In this document: one piece after another, positions 52,317 to 63,473 of the stretch
How the letters are laid out: the number at the start of each line of letters is the position of its first letter
Numbering within the stretch: position 1 is the stretch's first letter
Source of the DNA: Okapia johnstoni
Taxonomy: Eukaryota > Chordata > Mammalia > Artiodactyla > Giraffidae
Direction of reading: 5' to 3'
DNA length: 64,000 nt
Assembly: GCA_024291935.2 (NCBI GenBank)
Contig: CM044310.1
Location: forward strand, 120,600,213-120,664,212
Made by a program: the position numbers and the translations under genes
Notes under the pieces: model-generated
Told to the model about the DNA's origin: nothing
Databases searched by the model: none
The model's input: only the letters and a program-made list of their open reading frames with translations

Positions 52317-53707
52317 TCAGCACCTTTTCCCAGTGTGAACTCTCTGGTGCTGAATGAGGCTGGAACTTTGGCTGAACGCTTTTCCACATTCCCCACACTC
52401 GTAAGGCCGTTCTCCAGTGTGCACTCGCAGGTGTTTAACAAGGTTTGATTTGCAGCTAAATGATTTCCCACATTCACTGCACTCAACAGGCCTTTCTCCA
52501 GTGTGAACCCTCCAGTGATTCTTGAGGTTGGAGCTATGGCTAAATGATTTTCCGCAGTCCCCACATTCATAAGGCCTTTCCCCTGTGTGGACTTTCCGAT
52601 GTGAGCTAAAGCTGGAGCTTTGCTTAAACGATTTCCCGCATTTACTGCACTCATAAGGCCTCTCTCCAGTATGAAGTCTTCTGTGGTGAATGAGGCTGGA
52701 GCTTCGACTAAAGGATTTTCCACATTCACTACACTGATGAGGCCGTTCTCCAGTGTGAACTCTCCGGTGGTAAATGAGGCTAAAGTTTTGGCTAAAAGAT
52801 TTCCCACATTCACTGCACTCATAAGGCCTTTCTCCAGTGTGAACTCTCTGATGCTGAATGAGATTAGATCTTTGACTAAAAGACTTCCCACATTCCCTGC
52901 ACTCATAAGGTTTTTCTCCTGTGTGAACTTTCCTATGGCTGTTGAGGCTATAGCTTTGGCTAAAGGATTTTCCACATTCGCTGCATTCATAAGGCCTTTC
53001 TCCACTGTGAACTCTCTGGTGTATAATGAAGCTGGAGAGGTAGGTAAACAATTTTCCACATTCATGGCATTCATAAGGCCTTTCTCCAGTGTGGACTTTC
53101 TGGTGCTGAATGAGGTTACATCTTCGAGTACAGGCTTTTCCACATTTGCTGCACTCATAAAGCCCTTCTCTAGTGAGGACTCGTTGGTCTTCAACAAGTG
53201 TGTCTGTGCAGTTGAGGCCTTTGTTGCCTTCTCCCCAATTCTCATGCCTTTTTCCATTGTGAGAGACAGCCTCACACTCATTACTATTGTTTGGCTTCTC
53301 CTCAGTGTGAATGACCTGTTGATGAAAAAATCCCACATTGACCAAGAAGTCGTTCCCAATCTCCCCATAGACAGTGGGTTTCCCTGACACATAGGTTGTG
53401 CAGCTCTTTATAATCAAGGCTGTGTCCACAGAACTTCTGATGGGTATCTCTCCAATGTGTTGCCCCTGGTAATGCTGAAGGTTGGCAGAGATACAGAATC
53501 GATTTCCACATGTGTATGGTGTCTGCCCAAGATGTGTTTCCTGGTGCTCAGCAAAGTGCAAAATCTCTCTCAAGACTGGGCCACATATCTCAAAGGGCTG
53601 GCACTTCTGGGGAGATGAATCTGCCTTGAGAGTCCTGATCTGTGACACTCCTATACAAATGCTTTGTTCAGAAGGTGCTTCCTTATCTTCTATTTCATGC
53701 CAACAGC
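52317..53707 (-). CDS. Gene D exon 3: C2H2 zinc-finger exon
   Basis: Begins after a TTTAATTTCAG acceptor, completes the split Gly (G|GC) and is open to TGA at 52319-52317. The exons total 1560 nt, 519 aa. Residues 57-239 are a linker ([15 protein letters not shown]..., with a degenerate [11 protein letters not shown] unit). Residues 240-519 are ten intact fingers with TGERP linkers. Contact residues (-1,2,3,6) are RCNQ, YSSI, QYSS, QSNQ, QFSY, RSSH, QSSS, HSNN, CSNK, QSSQ. Finger 1 has Cys in place of the core Phe. The product should be a nuclear KRAB repressor. The linker resembles human ZNF416/ZNF211-type genes of 19q13.43 from memory; no symbol is given. The final HTGKRC then stop results from a frameshift beside a decayed finger. 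Confidence 0.94.
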
Positions 53708-53954
53708 CTGAAATTAAAGAAGTGATGGTGAAGTACTTGTTAACCTTATTGAGAAGAGACAAAACCATCACAAATGTAACTCAACACATCAAAGGATCAG
53801 TTCATGAAATTGCTTTCAGGAAAAGTCAGCTTGAGGAAGCAACTGCTGTGCACCACTGGGTCCCTAAGGTCACAGAATGGTGCAGGTCTCACTGGGCACA
53901 GGACATGAGGAAAGGCCTAGGGGAAAAGTTTGTGCTTTAACTCATTTTTCTGTC

Positions 53955-54085
53955 AGCGGCTTTTCTTTCTCTGCAGCCATGCCACCTGGCATCTGGGATG
54001 ACAGTTCCCCAAACAGAGATTGACTCAGTGCCCTCTGCAGTGCAACCACGGAGTCTTAACCAATGGACCACCGAGGAAGATCTAT
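53955..54085 (-). mobile_element. CHR-type SINE
   Basis: Antisense CTGCAGCCATGCCACCTGGC to ATGGACCACCGAGGAAGATC. Confidence 0.75.
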
Positions 54086-55171
54086 CAATAGATTTTAGCA
54101 GGATTATATCTGCTGATGACATGTGATGCTGTGTAGAAGTCCAGTTCAGTCCCAGAAAAATCTGACTGGAACAAAGGAAACAGTATTTAAGGATTATTAT
54201 ATACCTGCACACTTTAGAATACTACAAAGTCTGACTAGGGAACAGTGGGAGGAATGAGTGAGGTAAGCAGTGTAGAGATGTGGAGAGTAGCTCAGCTGGA
54301 ATCAGAATAGAAATGACTAATAGAAATGACAAGTCAGCAAAGTGTCGAGAATTGAGAAGGGAAAGGAGTGAGGTGTGGCTACTGCCAATGGCACCAATAC
54401 AGAAGTAAAACAGGATAGGTTCTTGGTATGATTTCAACCAAGCCCTGAAGTCATGTCCTCTGTCAACTTCCATTCATCTGGGTCAGGCCTGCTCTGAGCA
54501 CATATTGTTGAGAATGGAGTCATGTCCATCCTGTGAAGCTCAGAGGACTTCTTCTGTAGCCCCATCTGAAGATCTGCATGTACTCAAGAGAACTAAAATC
54601 ATAAGGGAATGACAGGACAAGTCAGTAGCCAAAACAGGCCCAGATAACTCAGCACACAGGAGACCACCAGAAAGCTTTTTAAATATTACCAAAAAATTCC
54701 TAAGGCCATAGCTGAAGGGAAGATAGCACAGTAGTAAGAACCAGGAATCCGACTTCCCTTCTGGACGACTACACCAGTAAAATTATTCTAATGCAACTCT
54801 TTTGCAATGTTCAACTGCTTTAATTTTGTCCCTTTCAGCTCTTAGCATGGTAATAGTATTCATCCTTCCACTCCCTACCTCTGAGCCCTTGGAATGGGGA
54901 CCTTGTACATGTTCCAAGAATAGCTTCTAGGAGTCAGGATGGACAATAAGGAGTCTGTCCTCCAAATGTCAGAAATACTTCAAGATCAGAAACAAGAAAA
55001 TGATGCCAGCTTCTACCAGTAGGATTCAATGTAGTATTCAAAGTTCTACACGGAGCCTTAAGCAAAAAGACAAAAGGCATCCACAGCTCATGAAATTGTA
55101 AAGATTGCACCACAAAACTTCTAGAATAAATGAATTCAGCAAATGAAGAGGGTACAAATTAAATATCTGTG

Positions 55172-55268
55172 GGAATTCCCTGGTGGTCCAGTGGTCAAGG
55201 CATGGGTTCATGCTGCGGTTGGGGAACTAAGATGGTGAAGGCAGCAATGTGGCCCAAAAAAAGAAACT
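55172..55268 (+). mobile_element. CHR-type SINE
   Basis: GGAATTCCCTGGTGGTCCAG head, TTGGGGAACTAAGATGG body and AAAAAAAG tail. Confidence 0.8.
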
Positions 55269-55437
55269 GGTAAATGTTTTGTACACGTGCCACAAGTGAA
55301 ATAAAGCAAAAAGAACCTTAACTAAGGGTTTGTCAATAACATTTGTGTAAGCAGTGACTATGTCAGTGACTACACGTCCAGCACAGTCAGAAACAGATGT
55401 GAGCTACAGGAAAGAAGCGTGCTACACTAGGGTGCTA

Positions 55438-55860
<423 letters not shown>

Positions 55861-56035
55861 TCAACCGCCTCACTCCTGAAGACCCCCAATCCACCTCCTC
55901 GCACATCTACGCCATCTCCACCTTCCTCCTAAGAGCTCAGAACAGATTCCGGGCCTTGGTGCCATAGCTGTCTGCTCTCGCCTCACTCTCCCACTAACCG
56001 CTCTGTTCACGCTGCTGCCACTCTGCAACCAGTGG

Positions 56036-56470
56036 CGCCTGTAAAGACCCAGAAGAAATCACCTCCCTGATTGATCAGGGGCTCTGTATCAACCTGGAGG
56101 GGTGGGATGGGGAGGGAGGTTCAAAGGGGACGGGATATATTATCAGTTCAATTCAGTGCAGTTGCTCAGTCGTATCCGACTCTTTGCGACCCTATGGACT
56201 GCAGCACGCCAGGCTTCCCTGTCCATCACCAACTCCCGGAATTTACTCAAACTGAGGTCCATTGAGTCGGTGATGCCATCCAACCATCTCATCCTCTGTC
56301 GTCCCCTTCTCCTCCCGCCTTCAATCTTTCCCAGCATCAGGGTCTTTTCCAGTGAGTCAGTTCTTCACATCAGGTGTATACCTATGGCTGATTCATGTTG
56401 CGGTTTGACAGAAAAGAACAAAATTCTGTAAAGCAATTATCCTCCAATTAAAAAAAATATTTTTTAAAAA
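56036..56470 (+). mobile_element. L1 3' end split by BovB
   Basis: GGGCTCTGTATCAACCTGGA to GGGACGGGATATAT, then after the insert GTATACCTATGGCTGATTCA and an A-rich tail. The same L1 3' UTR lies intact at 58720-58892. Confidence 0.78.
56145..56375 (-). mobile_element. BovB 3' tail
   Basis: Antisense CAGTTCAATTCAGTGCAGTT to TCCAGTGAGTCAGTTCTTCA, inserted in the L1. Confidence 0.9.
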
Positions 56471-56812
56471 AAATTTTCCATGGCTTCAAAGGTCTCAAGA
56501 AGGAAGGTACAACTCCTCAGTCCGCCACTGCAGGTGCGACAGCATACACACACGGTTCAGATGGACCCCAGGTTTCCCGAATTCTCCTGCCTCAGTCGGA
56601 CCGCCACATCTCCGCGCCTGCGCATCCCTCCGCCCATCGCCCTCTACCCGCCGCCACCAAACTGTCTGTCAAACAGAAGGCCCCACCCACCACCGCATCA
56701 CTGTCCTGGATACCGGGGCGTGGGCTGCGGGCATAGGAGCAGGCGCCCGACGCTCGGGGCTTTAGTGTCCGTTAGGATGAAGCCGATGAGGGCCGGCCGG
56801 ATCAGCGTTTAC

Positions 56813-56854
56813 CTGAGGCGTGTCCCTCAGCGCTGCCGCCGTCGCCGCCGCCAT
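56813..56854 (-). CDS. Gene D exon 1: initiator exon, MAAATAAALRDTPQ
   Basis: 42 nt from ATG to a CAG|GTAAAC donor, phase 0, encoding MAAATAAALRDTPQ. The ALRDxxQ ending is common in human KRAB-A-only genes. An extra run of Ala codons makes it three codons longer than exon 1 of A-C. Confidence 0.92.
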
Positions 56855-57200
56855 CGGACTCGGTGGGCGGAGAGGGGCCAGCCGAGCGTCCCGGAAGGAC
56901 CAGGCACCAACGTCTCCAGGCCGCCCTGCAGAACCGGACTGTGCCCGACTGTAGAACCGCCTCTAGTCCCGCCTCTAGTCCTTGGGGACAAAGCGTCTTC
57001 TAGCGCCTTCTCTGTCACCTCAACCCCGATCCGTCGGAGCTCGAGAACCGCTCAAACAACCGCTATGAAAACACAGCAAGTCCCGCCTTCACCCAGTGAG
57101 CACTCCCCGGAAATGTAGAAATTCTGCATGTTCACTGGGTGCTCTCCGCTGCCGCTCAACGCCTAGCTTTCTGGATAATGGAGTTCGGACAGGCACAAGC
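56855..57200 (-). promoter_or_regulatory. Gene D CpG-rich promoter and 5' UTR
   Basis: CpG-dense with no obvious TATA box. A degraded version of the ACTACA element lies at 57168-57184. The long plus-strand frame 56480-57118 is a GC-content artefact. Confidence 0.7.
57168..57184 (-). promoter_or_regulatory. Degraded ZNF143/THAP11-type motif, gene D
   Basis: The minus strand reads ACTCCATTATCCAGAAA, 314 bp upstream of the ATG: same place and orientation as the perfect copies in A-C, with three mismatches. Confidence 0.5.
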
Positions 57201-57602
57201 CCGCAGCCTGAGAGCTTCTGTCTGAATCTCCCAGGATCAAGGAATCCTCTAGGCTGCACAAAACTGACCTCCCTGTTCTTCCAGGTAGGCTAGAAGCTTC
57301 GTTTCCTCTTCAAGGGGCTAAGGACAATTTCTGGGGAATTCGAAGAGCATTTAGAAAGCCTTCAAAGCTATTGATCTCCGAAGTGTTTGGATAATAATTT
57401 GGATTCCGTGCAGCTGTCTCTAGTGAACATGCCCTGATAGATGACGGTGATGATACACTATCATACTGTCCTTTAAATGTACTCAGACTGAGGCGTTTAA
57501 GTCACTTTTGTGAACTTTAGTGAGTTTTGTCTGGGACGTTAAAGGAAAAAAAAATCACCTGTACCATAGGAGACCAGATAATGGAGGCATATTGGGCAAC
57601 TC
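57201..57602. other. Upstream of gene D, nothing recognised
   Basis: Unique-looking sequence without a supported gene. Confidence 0.35.
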
Positions 57603-57615
57603 TAACAAAGATGGA

Positions 57616-57890
57616 GAAGGCAATGGCACCCCACTCCAGTACTCTTGCCTGGAGAATCCCATGGACGGAGGAGCCTGGTAGGCTGCAGTCCATGGGATCG
57701 CTAAGAGTCGGACACGACTGAGCGACTTCCCTTTCACTTTTCCCTTTCAAGCACTGGAAAAGGAAATGGCAACCCACTCCAGTATTCTTGCGTGGAGAAT
57801 CCCAAGGACGGCGGAGCCTGGTGGGCTGCCGCCTATGAGGTCACACAGAGTCAGACACGACTGAAGCGACTTAGCAGCAGCAGCAGCAGC
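57616..57890 (+). mobile_element. Bov-A2 SINE with target-site duplication
   Basis: Sense dimeric Bov-A2 ending in an AGCAGCAGC run. AACAAAGATGGA flanks it at 57604-57615 and 57891-57902. Confidence 0.94.
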
Positions 57891-57902
57891 AACAAAGATG
57901 GA

Positions 57903-58182
57903 TGTGGTGGGATCTGGGCCTCGTCTTCCTCTTAGTCAGTGATTGTGCTGAGCTCAGTGAAAAACACCGTTTTATCCATAAAACGTGAAATTATTGTATC
58001 TTAAGAAACGCAAATCTTTTACACATGCACGTTCTTTTTTTAATATACGGTTGCCAGTTTCTCATGAAATATCACCTTTGCTATTGTTTATTAAGGAGTA
58101 CTACTCTGTGTACATCTATGAAATAGAAAGTTGTGAAAAACGAAATTCAACTGAGTATGTGTTAAAAATCTTAAATGATTTG
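57903..58182. other. Intergenic, nothing recognised
   Basis: AT-rich; no gene or named repeat. Confidence 0.35.
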
Positions 58183-58478
58183 GACTTCCCTGGTGGTGCA
58201 GTGGTCAAGAATCCGCCTCCCAGGGCAGGGGACATGGGTTCCATCGCTGGTCTGATAAGATTCCACATGCCTGGGGCAACTGAGCCCCTGTACAGTAGCT
58301 ACTGAAGACTTCCAGCCTAGGGCCTGTGCACCACAACCAAACAAGCCACTACAATAAGCAGCCCTCGCCCGACAACTAGGGTGTTACCCCACCCCCCTGC
58401 CACCCCGCTGCAACTAAACTAAAGAAAGCCTAGGCACAGCAGGGAAGAACCAGTGGGTCCAAAAATAAATAAATAAAA
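58183..58478 (+). mobile_element. CHR-type SINE (long form)
   Basis: GGACTTCCCTGGTGGTGCAG head, CCACAACCAAACAAGCC body and AAATAAATAAATAAA tail. Confidence 0.85.
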
Positions 58479-58719
58479 TTTCTAAATGGCTTTATTGAAT
58501 GATTCATGAATCTGACAGTGTCAATCAAGCAAGTTCGGAGGAGCTCCAAAGTGCCACAGAAAGAGAAAGGTTTTTTTAAGGCAGCACAAAGACGTCGTAA
58601 AACTTGTGGACAAGGGGAGAGGGGAGGAGATGGTGAGATGGATGAAAGGAATAACAAGGAAACTTATATTACCTTATGTAAAATCAATAGCCAAGGGGAA
58701 TTTGCTGTTTGTCTAAGAA

Positions 58720-58892
58720 ACAAAGGGGCTCTGTATCAGCCTAGAGGCCTGGGATGGGGAGGGAGATGGGAGGGAAGTTCAGAAGGGAGGGGATATATGT
58801 ATACCTGTGACTGATTCAGGTTGAGGTTTGACAGGAAGCAACAAGATTCTGTAAAGCAATTATCCTGCAATAAAAAAATAAATTTTAAAAAA
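58720..58892 (+). mobile_element. L1 3' end
   Basis: GGGCTCTGTATCAGCCTAGA, GGGGATATATGTATACCTGT and TAAAGCAATTATCCTGCAAT with an A-rich tail. Confidence 0.8.
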
Positions 58893-59495
58893 AGTCATAA
58901 ATAAGAAAAGAAACTATTTCACATGTTATCTCCCTTTGGAGAAAAGTTCTTTTTAGATATGTTATCACATCTTCTTTTGAGGAATGGAGACAGTCCATGT
59001 GACAAATGGTCCCATTGGTACTGACCAGAAAATTCTTTGCTAACGCTTTATGATTACATTTCCGGGGAAGGTTGTAACTGCAGTTATGATACAGACCAAG
59101 TCTTGGTTTTAACACGAATGACTCTCCTTAGAGCCTGTTGTTTCTTGTTTAACGAAGTGAAAAATCTGATTATTCCATCTTGTGGAAAAAACCAATGTTT
59201 ATGCAATGGTAACTTTTTTTTTAAATTCTGTCTACACATAGATGCATCTATCTGGGTTTGCCTGTGTGTACATATATATATATATATGGATATAATATAT
59301 ATGTGTTATGTGTTTGTTTCTTTAAAAGTAATTTGTAATTTGGGTATAGAGTTGTTGTTTGCTCACTTAACAGGAGTTTTTTTTATTTACCATTATATCA
59401 ATAATTCTAGCAGAATAATTTGCAAGGGTAATTATCTAATTTAAAAAGTTAAAAATACAAATTGATAACTGACCTAACAGAAGAAATTAGTATAG
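58893..59495. other. Intergenic with TA microsatellite
   Basis: A (TA)n tract at about 59273-59310 is the only clear feature. The 59037-59444 frame is low-complexity and not supported as a gene. Confidence 0.5.
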
Positions 59496-60393
59496 TTATA
59501 GCTGGTAAGCTAGATTAGGGAATTTTTTTTTTTCCCTTGTGCAGAGATCAAGGAAGAACTTAGAGATGTGAGTGTCACTGCTAATGAACACAAAGGTGCT
59601 GAAAGCAGGGAACAACGATGCAGTTAACACAGTGGTGTCCATCAGCCACTGCTTTGGATTCACAATCAGTATATTGCAAAGAGTCAAAATGGAAGAGAGA
59701 CGATAAAGAAGACAAAGGTACTTACTAGGATCAGGATAGTACCTGTGGCTCTGGCCTCATGGAAAAATCTGGGTGAGAGTCTGTTGTTTGTGCCTGTGTA
59801 GGGTAAGGACCATGTGCCTACTAGTCCAGCTCATGAAGCCCAAACATACAACATCAATGGAAGATAATATAACTACATGTAAGAAGCTGATAAATTTGGC
59901 GTGAGTGAGGAACAATATCCATAATCGTTTTTACACGTATTGTTTTGCTGTTTCTTGGGCCACCTACTCTAATAGGAATGCAGATGTATGCCAAGAGCTG
60001 TAGTATCCAGAAAAGGAAACTACAGAAATCAGTGTACTTCGGAGATTGAATTCCGAAGTCCACCCACAAAGCGTTTCTGGGGCAAAGTTTCATAGCCTGG
60101 AAGCCACTCAGAAGATAGGGAGTGCTGAGAGAAACCCCTCTGGCCACTCTGTGAAAACAGAAGAAAAGTTTACATCCACCAACATCAAGTAAATATTTCC
60201 ATCCAAAAGCTGTCATTGTCTGTGGGACCCTTCTGGAAAAGAGAGCCACGTTGTTGCCTAAGGCCAGTTGGTTGACAGTCTGATCTGTGGGTCTCAACTT
60301 GTGTCCAGTCAACAAAGTGAAGTTAGAAAGACAGAGGAGAGAGTAGTTCTCCAGGATCCCAGCTCCAGTCTGAGTGAGGAAGATAACTTCCAT
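59496..60393 (-). pseudogene. V1R (vomeronasal type-1 receptor) pseudogene, near full length
   Basis: The first 179 codons (60393 down to 59854) read IFLTQTGAGILENYSLL (TM1), FTLLTGHKLRPTDQTVNQLA (loop 1/TM2), HRVARGVSLSTPYLLSGFQA (TM3 and the V1R hallmark) and FLFWILQLLAYICIP (TM4). A one-base loss near VKT..MDIVP shifts the frame, giving a stop at 59854. The rest continues in other frames: LHRHKQQ, a broken TM6, then ILIVNPKQWLMDTT and LFPAFSTFVFISSDTH (TM7). At least two frameshifts or stops. Intact relatives are single-exon pheromone GPCRs. Confidence 0.9.
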
Positions 60394-60589
60394 ATCCTGC
60401 TTGGCATGTCCTTCAGTTTCACATCTGAAATATCTAGGAGATATTGATTTTAATTTGAGGTAGAAATAAATGAAGAAATCCTAGAAAGATAAATGAACTC
60501 AAATGTGTCACTTCCTCCTACTTGGCTGTATCTACTGCTGAACAGAGCACAAGACTTTCTTTTGATAGCACATTTTCGTACTTTATTCG

Positions 60590-60795
60590 CTAAGTCATGT
60601 CTGACTCTTTTGGGACCCCATGGACTGTAGCCCGCCAGGCTCCTCTGTCCATGGGTTTTCCTAGGCAAGAATACTGGAGCAGGTACCAGTTCCTTCTCCA
60701 GGGGATCTTCCCAACCCAGGGATCGAACCCTAATCTCTTGTGTCTCCTGATTTGCCAGGCAGAATCTTTACCCCTGAGCCACCATGGAAGCCCTA
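60590..60795 (-). mobile_element. Bov-tA SINE
   Basis: Antisense CTAAGTCATGTCTGACTCTT to GAGCCACCATGGAAGCCC. Confidence 0.9.
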
Positions 60796-60835
60796 TAATA
60801 ATGCCCCTATTCAAGTCAGAGTATTTTACTTGAAA

Positions 60836-60932
60836 TAGATGAACAGGGAGGCCTGGCATGTTGTGATTCATGGGGTCACAAAGAGTCAGACACGACTGAG
60901 CGACTGACCTGAACTGAACTGAAGAGTAAGTG
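60836..60932 (+). mobile_element. BovB 3' tail (short)
   Basis: GGGAGGCCTGGCATGTTGTG to GAACTGAACTGAAGAG; a very short 5'-truncated copy. Confidence 0.85.
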
Positions 60933-61440
60933 GTTATTAATGAAGGTCTTCTGGTGGACTCCATCCAAGTGTTCATATAAGGGAGTATTTGAATAAACAA
61001 TGCATCGTTCACACGACATATCTTCCTACAGCCATGAACTGAATGAAGATGATTTCATCGATGTATAAAGTCACCTTCAGTATATGTATATATTTTTTAG
61101 CCACTCCACATGGCTCTCAGGCTCTTAGTTCCCCAACTAGGTATCAAACTCCTACCCCTGTACTAGGGAAGTCATCTTGAAAAAATATATATAGTTATTC
61201 TAAAACCTCAAAGATAGAAGGAAATATGAGCAGTTTCTCCTGTGCTTCCAGTACAGACCACTTCAGGGTAATCAAATTGAGGAGACGGAAAATATTTTTT
61301 TTAATTCAAAATATTTTTTAATAAGCACCAAATAGAATAGTTTCCAAACTTTTCACTGAGAACCTCTTCATTACTGAAAGAATGTCTGAAACATAATCAG
61401 TTAAGTTAGGCTTTTAGTCAAGAAATCTCAAGCTGCCAAT
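60933..61440. other. Intergenic, CHR trace only
   Basis: A partial antisense CHR-like SINE at about 61090-61180 (TTAGTTCCCCAACTAGGTAT). Otherwise nothing recognised. Confidence 0.45.
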
Positions 61441-61441
61441 C

Positions 61442-61659
61442 GGCTTCCCTGGTGGCTCAGATGGTAAAGAATCCACCTGCAATGCAAGCAAACGGGTTTG
61501 CTCCCTGGGTTGGGAAGATTCCCTGGAGAAGGGAATGGCTACCCACTCCAGTGTTCTTGCCCGGAGTATTCCATAAAGAGAGGAGCCTGGTGGGCAGCAG
61601 TCCATGGGGTCACAAAGAGTCAGACTCAACTGAGTGACTACCACTCACTACTTCACTCA
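61442..61659 (+). mobile_element. Bov-tA SINE with target-site duplication
   Basis: GGCTTCCCTGGTGGCTCAGA head to GACTCAACTGAGTGACTACC. AAGCTGCCAATC flanks it at 61430-61441 and 61660-61671. Confidence 0.93.
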
Positions 61660-61749
61660 AAGCTGCCAATCAGAGCTTCTGGTAAACAGGTTGACAACCT
61701 TGGAATTGGATAAACAACTTTTAAAATCTTTAACTGTACCCTCTGTTAA

Positions 61750-62708
61750 ATGGAAACAGTGACAGACTTTTATTTTCTTGGGCTCCAAAATCACTGCAGA
61801 TGGTGACTGCAGCCATGAAATTAAGAGACGCTTGCTCCTTGGAAGAAAATCGATGACCAACCTAGACAGCATATTAAAAAGCAGAGACATTACTTTGCCG
61901 ACAAAGTTCCGTCTAGTCAAAGCTATGGTTTTTCCAATAGTCATGTATGGATATGAGAGTTGGACTATAAAGAAAACTGAGCACTGAAGAATGGATGCTT
62001 TTGAACTGTGGTGTTGGAGAAGACTCTTGAGAGTTCCCTTGGACTGCAAGGAGATCCAACCAGTCCCTTGGACAGTAAGATCAAACCAGTCTATCCTAAA
62101 GGAAATCAGTCCTGAATATTCATTGGAAGGACTGATGCTGAAGCTGAAGCTCCAATACTTTCACCACCTGATGTGAAGAGCTGCTTCATTAGAAAAGACC
62201 CTGTCCTGGGAAAGATTGAAGGCAGGAGGAGAAGGGGATGACAGAGGATGAGATGGTTGGATGGCATCACTGACTCTGTGGACATGAGTCTGAGCAAGCT
62301 CTGGGAGATGGACCATAAAGGAAGCTTGGCACCAAAGAATTGATGCTTTTGACTGTGGTGTTCCAGAAAACTCTTCAGAGTCCCTTGGACTGCAAAGAGA
62401 TCAAAGGAGTCAATCCTAAAGGAAATCAGTCCTGAATATTCATTGGAAGGACTGATGCTGAAGCTGAAACTTCAATACTTTGGCCACCTGATGTGAAGAG
62501 CTGACTCATTTGAAAAGACCTTGATGCTGAGAAGGATTGTGGGAAGGAGGTGAAGGAGACGACAGAGGATGAGATGGTTAGATGGCATCACTGACTCAAT
62601 GAACATGAGTCTGAACAAGGAGTTGGTGATAGACAGGGAAGCCTGGCGTGCTGCAGTCCACAGGGTTTCAAAGAGTCAAACACAACTGAACAACTGAACT
62701 GAACTGAA
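61750..62708 (+). mobile_element. BovB LINE 3' part with internal tandem duplication
   Basis: Sense BovB from GACAGACTTTTATTTTCTTG to the GAACTGAACTGAACTGA tail. The segment from GAATTGATGCTTTT through the tail-proximal words occurs twice, about 61985-62330 and 62335-62690, head to tail. Confidence 0.88.
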
Positions 62709-63473
62709 CTGAGAGATAAAATGGAAACTGACTACTGCTAACAATTCAGTTCATTAAATACATATTTTTTAGTACATAAGTAAGTCAAATGGTAACATAG
62801 CTAATATTTCTTCAGTAATATCAAGGTAGTATTTTAAAAGTTAAAAGTTTAAATCATGTAATGAAGAAAATAAGTCTTCACAATGATGAAAGTGATATTA
62901 GCCCTCACAAAATAAAAGCAACAGCGTTTACTTATTAGAAATCTGTTAGTTCATTGAAATGTAGCAGGATGTTTACAGAAACATATACGCACAATCACAC
63001 ACTAACATACATACACATAATTAATGTGAAATACTTGGGGAAAGAATTGTATATATAATAAGATTTTTGAGACTTCATTGATAAAGTGAAGGTAAACATT
63101 GGCTTGACACATTAAGAGCTTTAAAAACCTAAAAGTAAGCGGCAGCAAATACCCTAACTCAAATAATCGTGCCTATTTTACATATTTACGGATAAGAAGA
63201 GAATAATGACCACATATGGCACAGATGACAGGTCACTTCATTTTGTGAAAATGAAACTAAAATTAAACCAGAATAAAGTATATAAAAACGTGGAATGTAA
63301 AAAACTGTTGATAATTAGTCAGTACTAAGATTTATTGGTTGCAAAAATGATGTAAAAATACTAGCTATGAAGAATCAATACTCAGAAAAAGTGAAAGTTT
63401 CTCAAATATGTTTGTCTCACAAATTATCACAAATATAATTAAATTGAAATGATATTCTGTTATTTTTAACTAT
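62709..63473. other. Intergenic, nothing recognised
   Basis: AT-rich sequence without a supported gene or named repeat. Confidence 0.4.

Noticed and set aside
52232..53392. 386-codon minus-strand frame overlapping gene D fingers
   Set aside because: It is the +1 shadow of the real finger frame ([15 protein letters not shown] repeats). The true frame has C2H2 residues and correct splice phase. Only its last 28 codons matter, as the decayed final finger.
56480..57118. 212-codon plus-strand Arg/Pro-rich frame
   Set aside because: Lies antisense over gene D's CpG-rich promoter and first exon. Length is explained by GC content, with no domain and no splice partner. Frames at 8124-8506 and 22472-23014 are alike.
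59037..59444. 135-codon frame upstream of the V1R pseudogene
   Set aside because: Runs through a TA microsatellite and AT-rich DNA, with no domain or paralogue.
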